Shown: piece by piece, positions 27,497-36,448 of the stretch | How the letters are laid out: every line of letters begins with the position of its first letter | How positions within the stretch are numbered: position 1 is the first letter of the stretch | NCBI RefSeq assembly: GCF_009712035.1 | Contig: NZ_VILB01000002.1 | Coordinates: 93,551-157,550 of the forward strand | Origin: Anabaena sp. UHCC 0187 | Lineage (GTDB): Bacteria > Cyanobacteriota > Cyanobacteriia > Cyanobacteriales > Nostocaceae | Reading direction: 5' to 3' | DNA length: 64,000 bases | Program-made: the position numbers and the translations under genes | The notes under the pieces: model-generated | Database searches by the model: none | Told to the model about the DNA's origin: nothing | Seen by the model: only the letters and a program-made list of their open reading frames with translations

Positions 27497-28240
27497 TTAA
27501 ACAAATGTGCGAATATTTGCAGTAGCCAAAGCTTCTACCAAACTACGCACAGCGGCAATCATGGCGATTTCGCTATTGAGTTGGTTGATAGCTGAACCGA
27601 CACCAACACCAGCCGCACCGGATGCGATCGCCATTGGTGCAGTAACATTAGAAATACCAGAAGCGCACAGTACAGGCACAGAAACCGCACGGGCAATTTC
27701 ATAAGCTGCGGCTAAAGTAGGAGCAGCCTTTTCAATTAAACCCAAAGTACCGGGGTGAATAGGATTGCTGCTAGTACCACCTTCGGTTTGAATAATATCT
27801 GCACCAGCTTTTACCAAATCCTCAGCCAGTTGTACCTGTTGGTCTAAGGTGAGGATATGGGGAACAGTCACAGATAGGGTAATTTCTGGCAGCAAGGCAC
27901 GAGTTTGGTAAGTTAGTTCCAAAACTTCCGCAGCTTCAAATCTGCGTCCTTGGGCATAAAAAGCATCAAAGTTACCAATTTCAATTAAATCAGCACCAGC
28001 AGCCACAGCAGTCACAAACTTCTCTGGTTCAACCGCAGATACACAAATAGGTAATTTGGTCAAGCTTTTTGCCAATTTCACCAAATCCACATCAGCAGCA
28101 ATATCCACAAAGGTAGCACCACCCAAATCAGCGGCTTTTACGGTTGCAGCTACACTAGCAGCATTGAAGTTATTTAAACCGCTAATTACCTTTAGTACAG
28201 GATGAGCAAATGCCCGGTTGAGGTGAGGATACATAGTCAT
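27497..28240 (-). CDS. ycf23: Ycf23/DUF561 TIM-barrel protein
   Basis: The 247-residue soluble protein shows TIM-barrel phosphate-binding patterns: FVDIAADVDLVKLAKS, GADLIEIGNFDAFY, GADIIQTEGGTSSNPIHPGTLG and VPVLCASGISNVTAPMAIASGAAGVGVGSAINQL. It matches Ycf23, a protein conserved in cyanobacteria and some algal plastids whose enzymatic role is not established. The gene is monocistronic by context, with a 428-nt upstream region and a repeat downstream. Confidence 0.9.
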   Translation of the reverse strand: MTMYPHLNRAFAHPVLKVISGLNNFNAASVAATVKAADLGGATFVDIAADVDLVKLAKSLTKLPICVSAVEPEKFVTAVAAGADLIEIGNFDAFYAQGRRFEAAEVLELTYQTRALLPEITLSVTVPHILTLDQQVQLAEDLVKAGADIIQTEGGTSSNPIHPGTLGLIEKAAPTLAAAYEIARAVSVPVLCASGISNVTAPMAIASGAAGVGVGSAINQLNSEIAMIAAVRSLVEALATANIRTFV

Positions 28241-28668
28241 AATTTTTGTTTTGCAGCTTATTTTCAGTAGGAATATTTTTACATTAAATATACCAATCCG
28301 ACTGTGATTAGGAAAATATATTAAGATTTATTGACAAAATCTAGTTATAATCGCTGAAATTTAGTTGCCTTACTGAAAGTAGGTCTCTTTTTAAACTTAA
28401 TTATTTATGTAATTTTTACGTGAATTTACTACCAAATTTTAGACTTACATTCTACGGAATACGGTATTCTTTGTAATTACATTTATACATACATACAGTT
28501 AAACTTTTTGAACCAATAAAATCTAAAAAAAGACTATCATAGCAATTGCCAGGGAAATGAGAACATTGACCATAACTATGATGATAGTTGTAAACATTCA
28601 TGAGTTAGAATGCAATTGATTTATGATAACTGCATCTAATCCCAAACTCACCCTACATTGATCTTACC
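28241..28668. other. Divergent intergenic region ycf23 / Pcx-family gene
   Basis: This 428-base AT-rich gap contains promoters for ycf23 (leftward) and the Pcx-family gene (rightward). No NtcA or HLR1 motif, hairpin or small gene that I could support was found. Confidence 0.5.
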
Positions 28669-29493
28669 GTGAAAAAACCATCACAACCATTTACATTCTT
28701 AAAAACTGGGATATTTCCCAGAACAATTGGTAGAACATTCAAAAAAATTCTCAGTGATATATCACCGAATGCAGATGAAGAATTTCTCAAAAAATACCAA
28801 ATTTCTAGACAGCGCACCACCATTGCTGTCAAATTCTTATTATTGCTGATTATCATTCCCCTTCTAAGTCATCAACTATCTAAACGAATATTTATTCTTC
28901 CCATAGTAGAGAGTATGAGAACTGAAAATATCAGCCATATTTTTCTGAATCAGGAAATGGAGAAAGAAGCTTTTCATGAATTAAAAATATTTACAGCAGA
29001 ATTAAAGTTTAAAAGTCTTCTCGATTCAGAATATAAAATTTCTCCAGAAAATGTAGAATCGCAGATTAAAGAAAAAGCTTTGGAAATAGCCGCAGAATTT
29101 AAGCATAAAAGCACTGGTGCTATTAGTAATATATTTGCTGATTTTATAGCATTAATTACCTTTGCATTAGTAATTGTCTTTAGTAAAAAAGATATTATTT
29201 CTCTTCAACACTTCATCGATCAAATTGTTTATGGTTTAAGCGATAGTGCTAAAGCTTTTTTAATTATCTTATTTACAGATGTATTTGTAGGCTTTCACTC
29301 ACCACATGGGTGGGAAATACTTCTGGAAGGATTTGCAGAACATTTAGGTTTACCAGCGAGTAGAAATTATATATTCATCTTTATCGCTACATTTCCTGTG
29401 ATTTTAGACACCATAGTTAAATACTGGATATTCCGCTATCTTAGTCGCTTGTCACCCTCTGCATTAGCTACTTTAAAAGAAATGGATGATTAA
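28669..29493 (+). CDS. PcxA/CemA-family proton extrusion protein, short form
   Basis: The frame starts with GTG at 28669; no better ATG is upstream. The 274-residue membrane protein ends in the CemA/PcxA signature region (IILFTDVFVGFHSPHGWEILLEGFAEHLGLP and FIATFPVILDTIVKYWIFRYLSRLSPSALATLKEM). Hydrophobic helices lie near 50-70, 160-180 and 230-255. Members of the family affect light-dependent proton export and pH homeostasis at the plasma membrane. It is clearly shorter than PcxA of about 440 residues, resembling the short PcxL-type paralogues; I leave the symbol open. Confidence 0.85.
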   Translation: MKKPSQPFTFLKTGIFPRTIGRTFKKILSDISPNADEEFLKKYQISRQRTTIAVKFLLLLIIIPLLSHQLSKRIFILPIVESMRTENISHIFLNQEMEKEAFHELKIFTAELKFKSLLDSEYKISPENVESQIKEKALEIAAEFKHKSTGAISNIFADFIALITFALVIVFSKKDIISLQHFIDQIVYGLSDSAKAFLIILFTDVFVGFHSPHGWEILLEGFAEHLGLPASRNYIFIFIATFPVILDTIVKYWIFRYLSRLSPSALATLKEMDD

Positions 29494-29577
29494 TACTGTT
29501 AATTGGGCATATTGCCTATTGTCATCACTTCTGAGAATGCTAGAATGAGAGACAATCATTGTTGCCATTGACAAATT

Positions 29578-30828
29578 ATGCGTATCCTATTTAATCAAAA
29601 ATTTAAATTCACAGCATTTATTAGCACTTTATTAGTGGTTAGTCTCATTAATAAACAACCAATTCAACAACAACAGATTGTTAAAAATTTATCATTGTCC
29701 CAAATAGGAAATTCTCCAATTGAAGAATTGTCTCATGATTTATCTACGCAAAAGCCATCTAATATAAATGTCAAAAACAATGAAAAATCTATATTTTATT
29801 CAGTCATTAATGAATGGAAAAAATATCAATATAGTGTCCATTCCCAGCAGGTATTAAAAGCAGGAAAATTACCAAATACTCAAATAAATTTTAATCAAGC
29901 CGATTTATTAACCGTACTCACAAATACAAAAAACTATTTTCAAAAATATTCTACAGAAGATCCTAATATTCAACGTACAGGAATATTAGTAACTCAAGGA
30001 GTTACCGTCAAAGATATTCTGAAAACATTAGATTTCATGATTACCGTCTTAGAAGAAGACATTGCTAATAATCGAACAACTCGGTTACAAGATCCGAATT
30101 TTATCAATGCCAATTTTCGCGTAATTAAATGGTCCGCGCATAACCCAGAGAATCCTCAACAAAAAAAATTACGAATTACAAAATATGCAGCTTTTATCCA
30201 TACAGGTTCTCGCCAAAAAACTTCTAAATATAATACACCAGTCTACGCTATTAAGGAAGAATTGAATCAGGATAAATTTTACACTAAATATACTAAACAA
30301 GATGTTTTGTCAGGTATTTATGAAGCGGGAGGTAAAGAATTTGGTAAAGTTAAACCAATTGCTTATTTAACCCGCAATGGTTTAGAAGCTGCACTAATGC
30401 AGGGAACAGTATTAGTTAATTTTACAGATGGAACTAAAGAGTTTTTAAATGTAGATAGAAATAATGGAATTTCCTATGTTCGGGGATTAAAAGCAACTGC
30501 ACAAAAGCGTTACTGGTATTTTAAAGAAGTTGATGCAATTAAAGGCTATGGATATAAAATAGATGCCAAAATATCCATTAAAGCAGGAGTAACATTTGCT
30601 GGAGATGTTCTCAATATTGGTTTAGGGAGGATAATTGTCATAGAAGATAATCAGAGTGGACAGAAACGCTTAAAAATGGGCGTAATTGCCGATACAGGTG
30701 GAGCATTTTTACCCAACCTTTATCAACTTGATTTTTTAGCAGGAACTTTTGCTAGTGAAAGAGATTTTCAACGATATATTCAGAAATTACCTGAATATAC
30801 AAATGCCTATATTCTAGTGAAAAAATGA
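29578..30828 (+). CDS. Secreted protein with a possible MltA-like (3D) C-terminal domain
   Basis: The 416-residue protein has an N-terminal signal-like segment (KFKFTAFISTLLVVSLI). The middle region (about 70-230) is not recognised. The C-terminal part contains RNGLEAALMQGTVLVNF and, near 355-390, GVIADTGGAFLPNLYQLDFL, which resembles the DTGGA...D motif of the 3D domain of MltA lytic transglycosylases, where an Asp is catalytic. Without a structure search this is a suggestion only. It would act on peptidoglycan outside the plasma membrane. It starts 84 nt after the Pcx-family gene and ends before a strong hairpin. Confidence 0.6.
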   Translation: MRILFNQKFKFTAFISTLLVVSLINKQPIQQQQIVKNLSLSQIGNSPIEELSHDLSTQKPSNINVKNNEKSIFYSVINEWKKYQYSVHSQQVLKAGKLPNTQINFNQADLLTVLTNTKNYFQKYSTEDPNIQRTGILVTQGVTVKDILKTLDFMITVLEEDIANNRTTRLQDPNFINANFRVIKWSAHNPENPQQKKLRITKYAAFIHTGSRQKTSKYNTPVYAIKEELNQDKFYTKYTKQDVLSGIYEAGGKEFGKVKPIAYLTRNGLEAALMQGTVLVNFTDGTKEFLNVDRNNGISYVRGLKATAQKRYWYFKEVDAIKGYGYKIDAKISIKAGVTFAGDVLNIGLGRIIVIEDNQSGQKRLKMGVIADTGGAFLPNLYQLDFLAGTFASERDFQRYIQKLPEYTNAYILVKK

Positions 30829-30834
30829 AAATGA

Positions 30835-30861
30835 AGTAGGGTGGGCATTACCCACCCTACT
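30835..30861. terminator. Bidirectional hairpin terminator
   Basis: AGTAGGGTGGG (30835-30845), loop CATTA, CCCACCCTACT (30851-30861): a perfect 11-bp GC-rich stem between two convergent genes. No long T-run follows. Confidence 0.8.
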
Positions 30862-30878
30862 GCTGAATCCTGCTTTAT

Positions 30879-31586
30879 TTACAATCCTGCAAACCATTCA
30901 TAACCCTGATCTTCCCAGTAACCTTTGAAAATTGATAACTGACTGGTGAGAGTAATTTGTATCACCCATTTACTTTGTTTATAACCAAGTTTAATAGGTG
31001 ATGCTAACCGTAAAGGCGCACCATTCTCTATGGGCAAAGGCTCACCATTTTTTTGATATGCTAATAGGGTTTGAGGATGTAAAGCCGAAGCTATATCCCA
31101 ACTTTCATAATAACCATCTGCTGATTGAAAATAGGCATATTTCACCTGATTTTGAGGTTGAGCAAGGGCGATAATTTCCCGTAAACGAATGCCATCCCAT
31201 TGGACAATTGCTGCCCATCCTTCTACACAAACATGACGAATAATCATAGAAGTATGAGGTAAAGCCTGAATATCTGCCATATCGAGAGTGAGGGGATTAT
31301 TGACTTCACCATCTACAATTAAACGATATTTTTTCATATCAATAATTGGCGTAGATCGAAAGCTATTAACTATTAAATCATCGGGGACAATTTGACTAGG
31401 TGAAAATTCTGGAATTAGCTTTTGAGGCTGAAATATTAACTCTTGAAATTTCCGATTTGGAGGTTCAGAAAGTGTTCCTACTAAATCTTCAAATGCAGGT
31501 GTCCCACAACCGCCAAGCAAGAAACTCAGACTCGATAAACCAGAGAGTTGTAAAAACTTTCTGCGTCTAAATTCATGATTATCCAT
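30879..31586 (-). CDS. Tat-exported molybdopterin oxidoreductase (sulfite oxidase/MsrP-like)
   Basis: The start at 31586 is chosen because it follows an AGGA site and begins with a twin-arginine signal (FRRRKFLQLSG); the longer open frame would overlap the upstream gene. The 235-residue protein has the molybdopterin fold of the sulfite oxidase family, with the Mo-ligand Cys120 in IIRHVCVEGWAAIVQWDGI. LLGGC (Cys27) could alternatively be a lipobox. It would act outside the plasma membrane or in the lumen, oxidising or reducing a sulfur compound. The cytochrome b gene ends 35 nt upstream, suggesting an electron-transfer pair like MsrPQ. Confidence 0.87.
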   Translation of the reverse strand: MDNHEFRRRKFLQLSGLSSLSFLLGGCGTPAFEDLVGTLSEPPNRKFQELIFQPQKLIPEFSPSQIVPDDLIVNSFRSTPIIDMKKYRLIVDGEVNNPLTLDMADIQALPHTSMIIRHVCVEGWAAIVQWDGIRLREIIALAQPQNQVKYAYFQSADGYYESWDIASALHPQTLLAYQKNGEPLPIENGAPLRLASPIKLGYKQSKWVIQITLTSQLSIFKGYWEDQGYEWFAGL

Positions 31587-31621
31587 TGTAATTCCTATTA
31601 AATTTTGATGCCGATTACCAA

Positions 31622-32215
31622 TTACCAAAACATAGATTCTGTCAGTGCATCCCCCCCTACTTTCTGTCCTAACTTCCAGTGAAGCCAAACAAATATTACC
31701 ACCATTGGTACAGAGGCAAAGTGGACAATTCTTAATCCTTGCCAACCACCAAAAATATCAACTATCCAAGAAAATTGAGCAGGTTTATACATTCCTATAC
31801 CTGTAAATATTGCTAGTAATAAGACGGGAATAATTGCTGTATAAATAATTCGATGCCAAGCATAGTTTAAACGTTGGTTATTTTGACTTTTTTGTAATGC
31901 TTTCATGTCATTCGCACCGACAAATCTATTTTTCCAGCGTCGGGTAATGAAAATATAAATTCCATAACAGAAAAGATTGATGGAAAATAACCACATAGCA
32001 GCAAAATGCCAATGTCTACCTCCAGCCAACCAACCACCTAAAGTAAAAAGGGGGAAAATATGTAATCCACCCCGGCCACCAAAAACAGGATTAGCATTGT
32101 AAATTTGTAAGCCACTGGTGAGCATAATAAATAAGCTGACGAAATTACAATAATGGAAAATTTTTGCCCCGATTGCTTGGCTGGGTAACTTGCGCTGTCT
32201 TTCAGGAGAAGTCAT
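31622..32215 (-). CDS. Cytochrome b561/Ni-hydrogenase-type membrane haem protein
   Basis: The 197-residue protein has four hydrophobic helices and histidines placed for b-type haem: KIFHYCNF, GGRHWHFAAMW, YAWHRIIY, RIVHFASV and WLHWKLG. This matches the bacterial cytochrome b561/hydrogenase b subunit fold. It is upstream of, and co-directional with, the molybdopterin oxidoreductase gene (35-nt gap), so it likely passes electrons between the quinone pool and that enzyme. It diverges from nblS. Confidence 0.87.
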   Translation of the reverse strand: MTSPERQRKLPSQAIGAKIFHYCNFVSLFIMLTSGLQIYNANPVFGGRGGLHIFPLFTLGGWLAGGRHWHFAAMWLFSINLFCYGIYIFITRRWKNRFVGANDMKALQKSQNNQRLNYAWHRIIYTAIIPVLLLAIFTGIGMYKPAQFSWIVDIFGGWQGLRIVHFASVPMVVIFVWLHWKLGQKVGGDALTESMFW

Positions 32216-32535
32216 AGGTAGAATCAGAAAAATTTAATTAAGTTACAAGTATCTTCAGGATAATTTACTGAGTTAGAATGTTTTTAATTCTGGACTCCAG
32301 ATGATTACGTATTTTACATTGTAATAGTCTCATCACATAATCTATATTCCAACTGAGTTTTCACGATTACTCCAAAAACATAGTTAAATTAAGAGAGAAG
32401 AGGTAAAGGAAAAACTATATTCTGTCCCCTGTCACTTCCTGTCCCCAACCCCTAGCACCTTTGGGAAATAAATTAACTATCAATTTTTAGTTTTTGGGAT
32501 AGAAAACGCTGAACTACTAACAACTGTATTTTAAG
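32216..32535. other. Divergent intergenic region cytochrome b / nblS
   Basis: About 320 bases containing both promoters. A lone HLR1-like half site TTTACATT is present near 32311, but its partner half site is poor, so I do not call an HLR1. No gene is seen. Confidence 0.4.
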
Positions 32536-34527
32536 ATGCTGGCTCTTTTTACAAATTTCCGAGATGAATTCACCTCTGGTTCCTCAAAAGCGATCGCTTC
32601 CCTCGCAGCAAGCATCGCCAATTGGTGGTCGGAGTTCACCCTTCAGACCAAACTCCTCGCCGTCGCTACTTTGATGGTTTCCTTGGTCATGAGTGGTTTG
32701 ACTTTCTGGGCTGTCAACACCATTCAGCAAGATGCGCGTCTAAATGACACCCGCTTTGGTCGTGATCTAGGATTGCTACTGGCTGCTAATGTGGCCCCTC
32801 TAATTGCCGATCACAATCTCACTGAGGTTGCCCAATTTTCTCAACGCTTTTATAGCAGCACGTCTAGCATCCGTTATATGCTTTACGCTGATGAAACTGG
32901 ACAAATCTTTTTTGGTATTCCTTTTTGGGAACCAGAGGTGGAAAATTCCCTCACCATTAAGCGACATATACAACTACCGGAAGATTACACTGGTAATGCA
33001 GATCAGCCGATGGTTAGGCAACATAACACTCCAGATGGCGTAGTTACTGATGTATTTGTTCCCTTAATAGTGGATAAAAAATACTTAGGTGTGTTAGCAG
33101 TTGGGATCAATCCTAATCAAACCGCAGTTATATCCACTAATTTCACCCGTGATGTTACTATCGCCGTTTTTATTACGATTTGGGTAATGGTGATTTTAGC
33201 AGGAGTAATCAATGCTTTAACTATTACTAAACCTATCAAAGAATTGCTAGTAGGTGTTAAACAAATTGCCGCCGGTAATTTTAAACAACGGATAGATATA
33301 CCCCTAGGTGGTGAACTAGGAGAACTAATTCTTAGCTTTAATGAAATGGCGGAACGGCTAGAACGTTATGAAGAACAAAATATTGAAGAATTAACCGCAG
33401 AAAAAGCTAAATTAGAAACTTTAGTTTCTACCATTGCTGATGGTGCAGTGTTGATTGATAATAATATGCAGGTAATATTAGTCAATCCCACAGCCAGACG
33501 CATTTTTAACTGGGAAGGTATAGATGTTGTGGGTAGTAATATCTTGCATCATTTACCCCATAGTGTGCAAATGGAAATCTCCCGCACTTTATATGAAATG
33601 GCAGAAGGTGAATGTGAAAGTGCTGAATTTCGTATCCTTCTAAAACAACCCACCCAACGCACAATTCGCATTCTTTTAACTACTGTTTTAAATCTACAAA
33701 GAGAAAGTATTAAAGGTATCGCTATCACGGTTCAAGACATTACCCGTGAAGTAGAACTAAATGAAGCAAAAAGTCAATTTATCAGTAATATTTCTCACGA
33801 ATTACGGACACCCTTATTTAATATCAAAACCTATATTGAAACCTTACATGATTATGGCGAAGATTTAGGCATTGAAGAACGACAAGAATTTTTGCAAACA
33901 GTTAATCATGAAACTGATAGACTTACCCGCTTAGTTAATGACGTTTTGGATTTATCAAAACTTGAATCTGGTCGGAATTACACTTTTGATAAAGTAGATT
34001 TACCTCAAGCACTAGAACAAACATTACGGACTTACCAGCTTAATGCTAAAGATAAAGGTATTGAACTATGCCAGGAACTAACTCCTGATTTACCTTTAGT
34101 CCTGGGAAATTATGATTTATTGCTGCAAGTTTTTGGTAATTTAATTGGTAATTCTCTCAAATTCACTCTCGCAGGTGGTAAAGTAGTTATCCGTGCTTAT
34201 CAACTAGATGCTAATTCTAATTCTCATCATCATGCTGGTAAAGTCAGAATTGAAATTAGCGACACAGGAATTGGTATCGCTACAGAAGATCAACAAGCAA
34301 TTTTTGACCGATTCTTTCGCGTAGAAAATAGGGTTCATACTTTAGAAGGAACAGGTTTAGGTTTATCAATTGTTAGAAATATTATTGATAGACATCACAG
34401 TCAAGTTAATTTAGTGAGTGAAGTTGGTATCGGTACTACTTTTTGGTTTGATTTAGAAGTATTTGAGGAAGAAGTTTCATCAACTTTGGAAATCACTCCA
34501 GAAAACTTAGAAGTAAAGAAACTTTAA
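32536..34527 (+). CDS. nblS: Sensor histidine kinase NblS (Hik33/DspA)
   Basis: The 663-residue kinase matches NblS in size and sequence: WWSEFTLQTKLLAVATLM, TFWAVNTIQQDARLNDTR and FGRDLGLLLAANVAPLIA. Layout: helix 1 (about 38-60), an extracytoplasmic sensor region, helix 2 (about 208-230), HAMP (about 231-285), PAS (about 295-405), HisKA with His421 in NISHELRTPLFNIKTY, and the ATPase domain ending GTGLGLSIVRNII. NblS senses high light and other stresses and acts with RpaB at HLR1 elements on photosynthesis genes. A perfect HLR1 occurs at psaC in this window. Confidence 0.96.
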   Translation: MLALFTNFRDEFTSGSSKAIASLAASIANWWSEFTLQTKLLAVATLMVSLVMSGLTFWAVNTIQQDARLNDTRFGRDLGLLLAANVAPLIADHNLTEVAQFSQRFYSSTSSIRYMLYADETGQIFFGIPFWEPEVENSLTIKRHIQLPEDYTGNADQPMVRQHNTPDGVVTDVFVPLIVDKKYLGVLAVGINPNQTAVISTNFTRDVTIAVFITIWVMVILAGVINALTITKPIKELLVGVKQIAAGNFKQRIDIPLGGELGELILSFNEMAERLERYEEQNIEELTAEKAKLETLVSTIADGAVLIDNNMQVILVNPTARRIFNWEGIDVVGSNILHHLPHSVQMEISRTLYEMAEGECESAEFRILLKQPTQRTIRILLTTVLNLQRESIKGIAITVQDITREVELNEAKSQFISNISHELRTPLFNIKTYIETLHDYGEDLGIEERQEFLQTVNHETDRLTRLVNDVLDLSKLESGRNYTFDKVDLPQALEQTLRTYQLNAKDKGIELCQELTPDLPLVLGNYDLLLQVFGNLIGNSLKFTLAGGKVVIRAYQLDANSNSHHHAGKVRIEISDTGIGIATEDQQAIFDRFFRVENRVHTLEGTGLGLSIVRNIIDRHHSQVNLVSEVGIGTTFWFDLEVFEEEVSSTLEITPENLEVKKL

Positions 34528-34570
34528 GATTTCAGGAGGATCACTAGCACCACTAAATTTTTTTGATAAT

Positions 34571-34705
34571 ATGCAAGGAATAAGAGTTGATATCATTGAT
34601 TTATCAAGCATTTTATGGCTGATGCCTCCAGATCCCAAAGGGATAAGCCACGCAGGTTATCAAGTTCTAGATGATTCTTCCTTCCTTCTAACTCCCGACT
34701 CCTGA
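34571..34705 (+). CDS. Doubtful 44-codon ORF downstream of nblS
   Basis: An ATG at 34571 opens a 44-codon frame (MQGIRVDIIDLSSILWLMPP...). The frame stays open upstream to the nblS stop region without another ATG, and an AGGAGG (34534-34539) lies too far upstream for this start. The peptide does not look random (LWLMPPDPKGISHAGYQ) but I do not recognise it. It could be a gene remnant. Confidence 0.15.
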   Translation: MQGIRVDIIDLSSILWLMPPDPKGISHAGYQVLDDSSFLLTPDS

Positions 34706-34726
34706 CTCCTAAATTGCATTGATATT

Positions 34727-36076
34727 CTATTTTGGGTCAAGAAAGCGGGTAGCAAAGTTCTGTGATCTGGTTGGTGATAATACCCTGGCTTTGAGAATGG
34801 CTGCCATGAGAAAAGCATAAGATAAAACACCAACTACCACCAAGAAAAAAGCATTAATAGAACCTGTTGCATTCCATAAAGCGTGAAGTGCAGAAGCGCT
34901 CAAATAACCCACAGAGAGAATTTGCTTACCTCTCATGGGTTTTAGCACAGCCAAACCAACAAAATAGCCTAAATATCCGCTGTAAGCCATGTGTCCAGCT
35001 ACAGAACCTAAAATGCGGGGAATAAGTAGCTGTAAACCCACTGATTGACCAGCATTTTGGGAAATTAAAGGTACATATTGTCCAAGGGTTTCTAATAAAG
35101 TAAAGCCTACAGCGGAAGCTGTACCTAGAAGAATACCATCTAAAGGTTCCCAAACCCCAATCCGTTCTCGCCAAGGTGATGGTAATGAATTCCCAATCAG
35201 ATATGCTCCTAATACTGGTAGTATTTTCAGCAATTCCTCCATTAACCCCGCACCAAAAAACATCCGTACTAATAATTCGGTAAAAGTAATCCCATCTTGA
35301 GAGACACTATCCAAGCTTCCAGGTAAGATATCTCGGAATACTTTGATGAACAAATCTAAGAGAGGACTGAGCAAAATTAACATTGTACTCAGCGCCGCAG
35401 CCATGAGTACCCACCAAGGCTTAGGTTTACCACACAATTGATAAACAAAGTAGTAAGCCGCAAAAGCGATATAAGAGCCTACAATTACTTGATTTGCTTG
35501 GGGATAACCTACAGTAGCAAACATTAACACAACAAAAACTACTGTCAGAATTCCCGGTATCAGATACGCTTTACGGGTTAAATCCTTACCAGTAGAAATA
35601 ATAGGAAACAATTGTGTAAAGCTTACAGAATCTTGTTTTGAGGAAGAATGATATTGGTTAGCAGATGATAAAACTGTAGCTTTATTCACAGCTATCATTG
35701 TTGGTTGAGCAATAACTTCATACTCAAAAATAAATTGTGGTCCATCAGCACCAAGGGAAATGCGATCGCCTAAATGTAATTCTTGACATCCTTGTAATTG
35801 TTCTCCATTCAAAAAAGTGCCATTGGCACTATTTAAATCACAAATTACCCAGCTATAACGGCTATTGGTCGCTAAAGAAAGGGGACGAACCACCGCATGA
35901 CGACGAGATACCATCCGGTATATCATGGCATCCAAGACAATTTGGCAGATGGGGTCACGTCCAATTACCATTTCTTTACCAGGAAGCAACGAGTAGCGAA
36001 ATGTTGACTCTGAAGCTTCGACCGATCTCGCCACCAGCCGCAGAAATGCATTCTGTCTTGCGTTTTTGCCTGTCAT
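34727..36076 (-). CDS. FHA domain - PrsW-type membrane protease fusion
   Basis: The 449-residue protein begins with an FHA domain (about 20-120; VIGRDPIC, VSRRHAVV, NSANGTFLNG) that should bind phosphothreonine. A linker leads to a membrane region (about 170-435) with roughly eight helices. It contains the PrsW-type motif GAGLMEELLKILPV with Glu280, Glu281 and Lys284, plus GHMAYSGYLGYFVGLAV and HALWNATGSINAF, matching the other conserved regions of this family. PrsW is an intramembrane-type protease that cuts an anti-sigma factor in Bacillus. The fusion suggests proteolysis gated by Ser/Thr phosphorylation; the substrate is unknown. Confidence 0.85.
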   Translation of the reverse strand: MTGKNARQNAFLRLVARSVEASESTFRYSLLPGKEMVIGRDPICQIVLDAMIYRMVSRRHAVVRPLSLATNSRYSWVICDLNSANGTFLNGEQLQGCQELHLGDRISLGADGPQFIFEYEVIAQPTMIAVNKATVLSSANQYHSSSKQDSVSFTQLFPIISTGKDLTRKAYLIPGILTVVFVVLMFATVGYPQANQVIVGSYIAFAAYYFVYQLCGKPKPWWVLMAAALSTMLILLSPLLDLFIKVFRDILPGSLDSVSQDGITFTELLVRMFFGAGLMEELLKILPVLGAYLIGNSLPSPWRERIGVWEPLDGILLGTASAVGFTLLETLGQYVPLISQNAGQSVGLQLLIPRILGSVAGHMAYSGYLGYFVGLAVLKPMRGKQILSVGYLSASALHALWNATGSINAFFLVVVGVLSYAFLMAAILKARVLSPTRSQNFATRFLDPK

Positions 36077-36448
36077 CGAGTTAGTGATTGTATCTAAACA
36101 AATTCAATTTTATGGCTAACGCCACTTTATGCCATCGGATTTTGTGGTGGTAGACTTAATTTTAGCCATATTCACAGGCGCACCATTTCTAAATATACTA
36201 TAGCTTCACTAGCCTTCCCTTCGCTCCCATTTAAAATACAAAATTAAAGAAAAAGTCCAGATATTTAAAAAAGCAACAGGTGAAAAGTTACAGAAGTTAC
36301 AAAATTGGTAAAATTGAACTTTTCGCGGCAGTCCCTACCCTCAATGTACCCATAGGGTAGGGGTTAGAGCGGGTTATTGTAGCGAAGCGGAAATAACCAA
36401 TCTTTCCTACTGGATTAATGATAGGTTAGTCCTAGCCATGCTTCTGAT
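36077..36448. other. Intergenic region with two hairpins downstream of the PsiE-family gene
   Basis: Hairpin 1: CCCTACCC (36333-36340) with GGGTAGGG (36355-36362). Hairpin 2: GGTTATT (36372-36378) with AATAACC (36392-36398). They look like dispersed repeat palindromes and may terminate the leftward PsiE-family transcript. The rest, including the promoter of the FHA-PrsW gene, shows no further feature. Confidence 0.55.

Noticed and set aside
31587-31745. N-terminal extension of the molybdopterin oxidoreductase
   Set aside because: It would overlap the cytochrome b gene out of frame, while the start at 31586 gives a clean twin-arginine signal and a ribosome-binding site.
32300-32320. HLR1-like sequence upstream of nblS
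   Set aside because: Only one half site (TTTACATT) fits; the second half has mismatches at essential positions.
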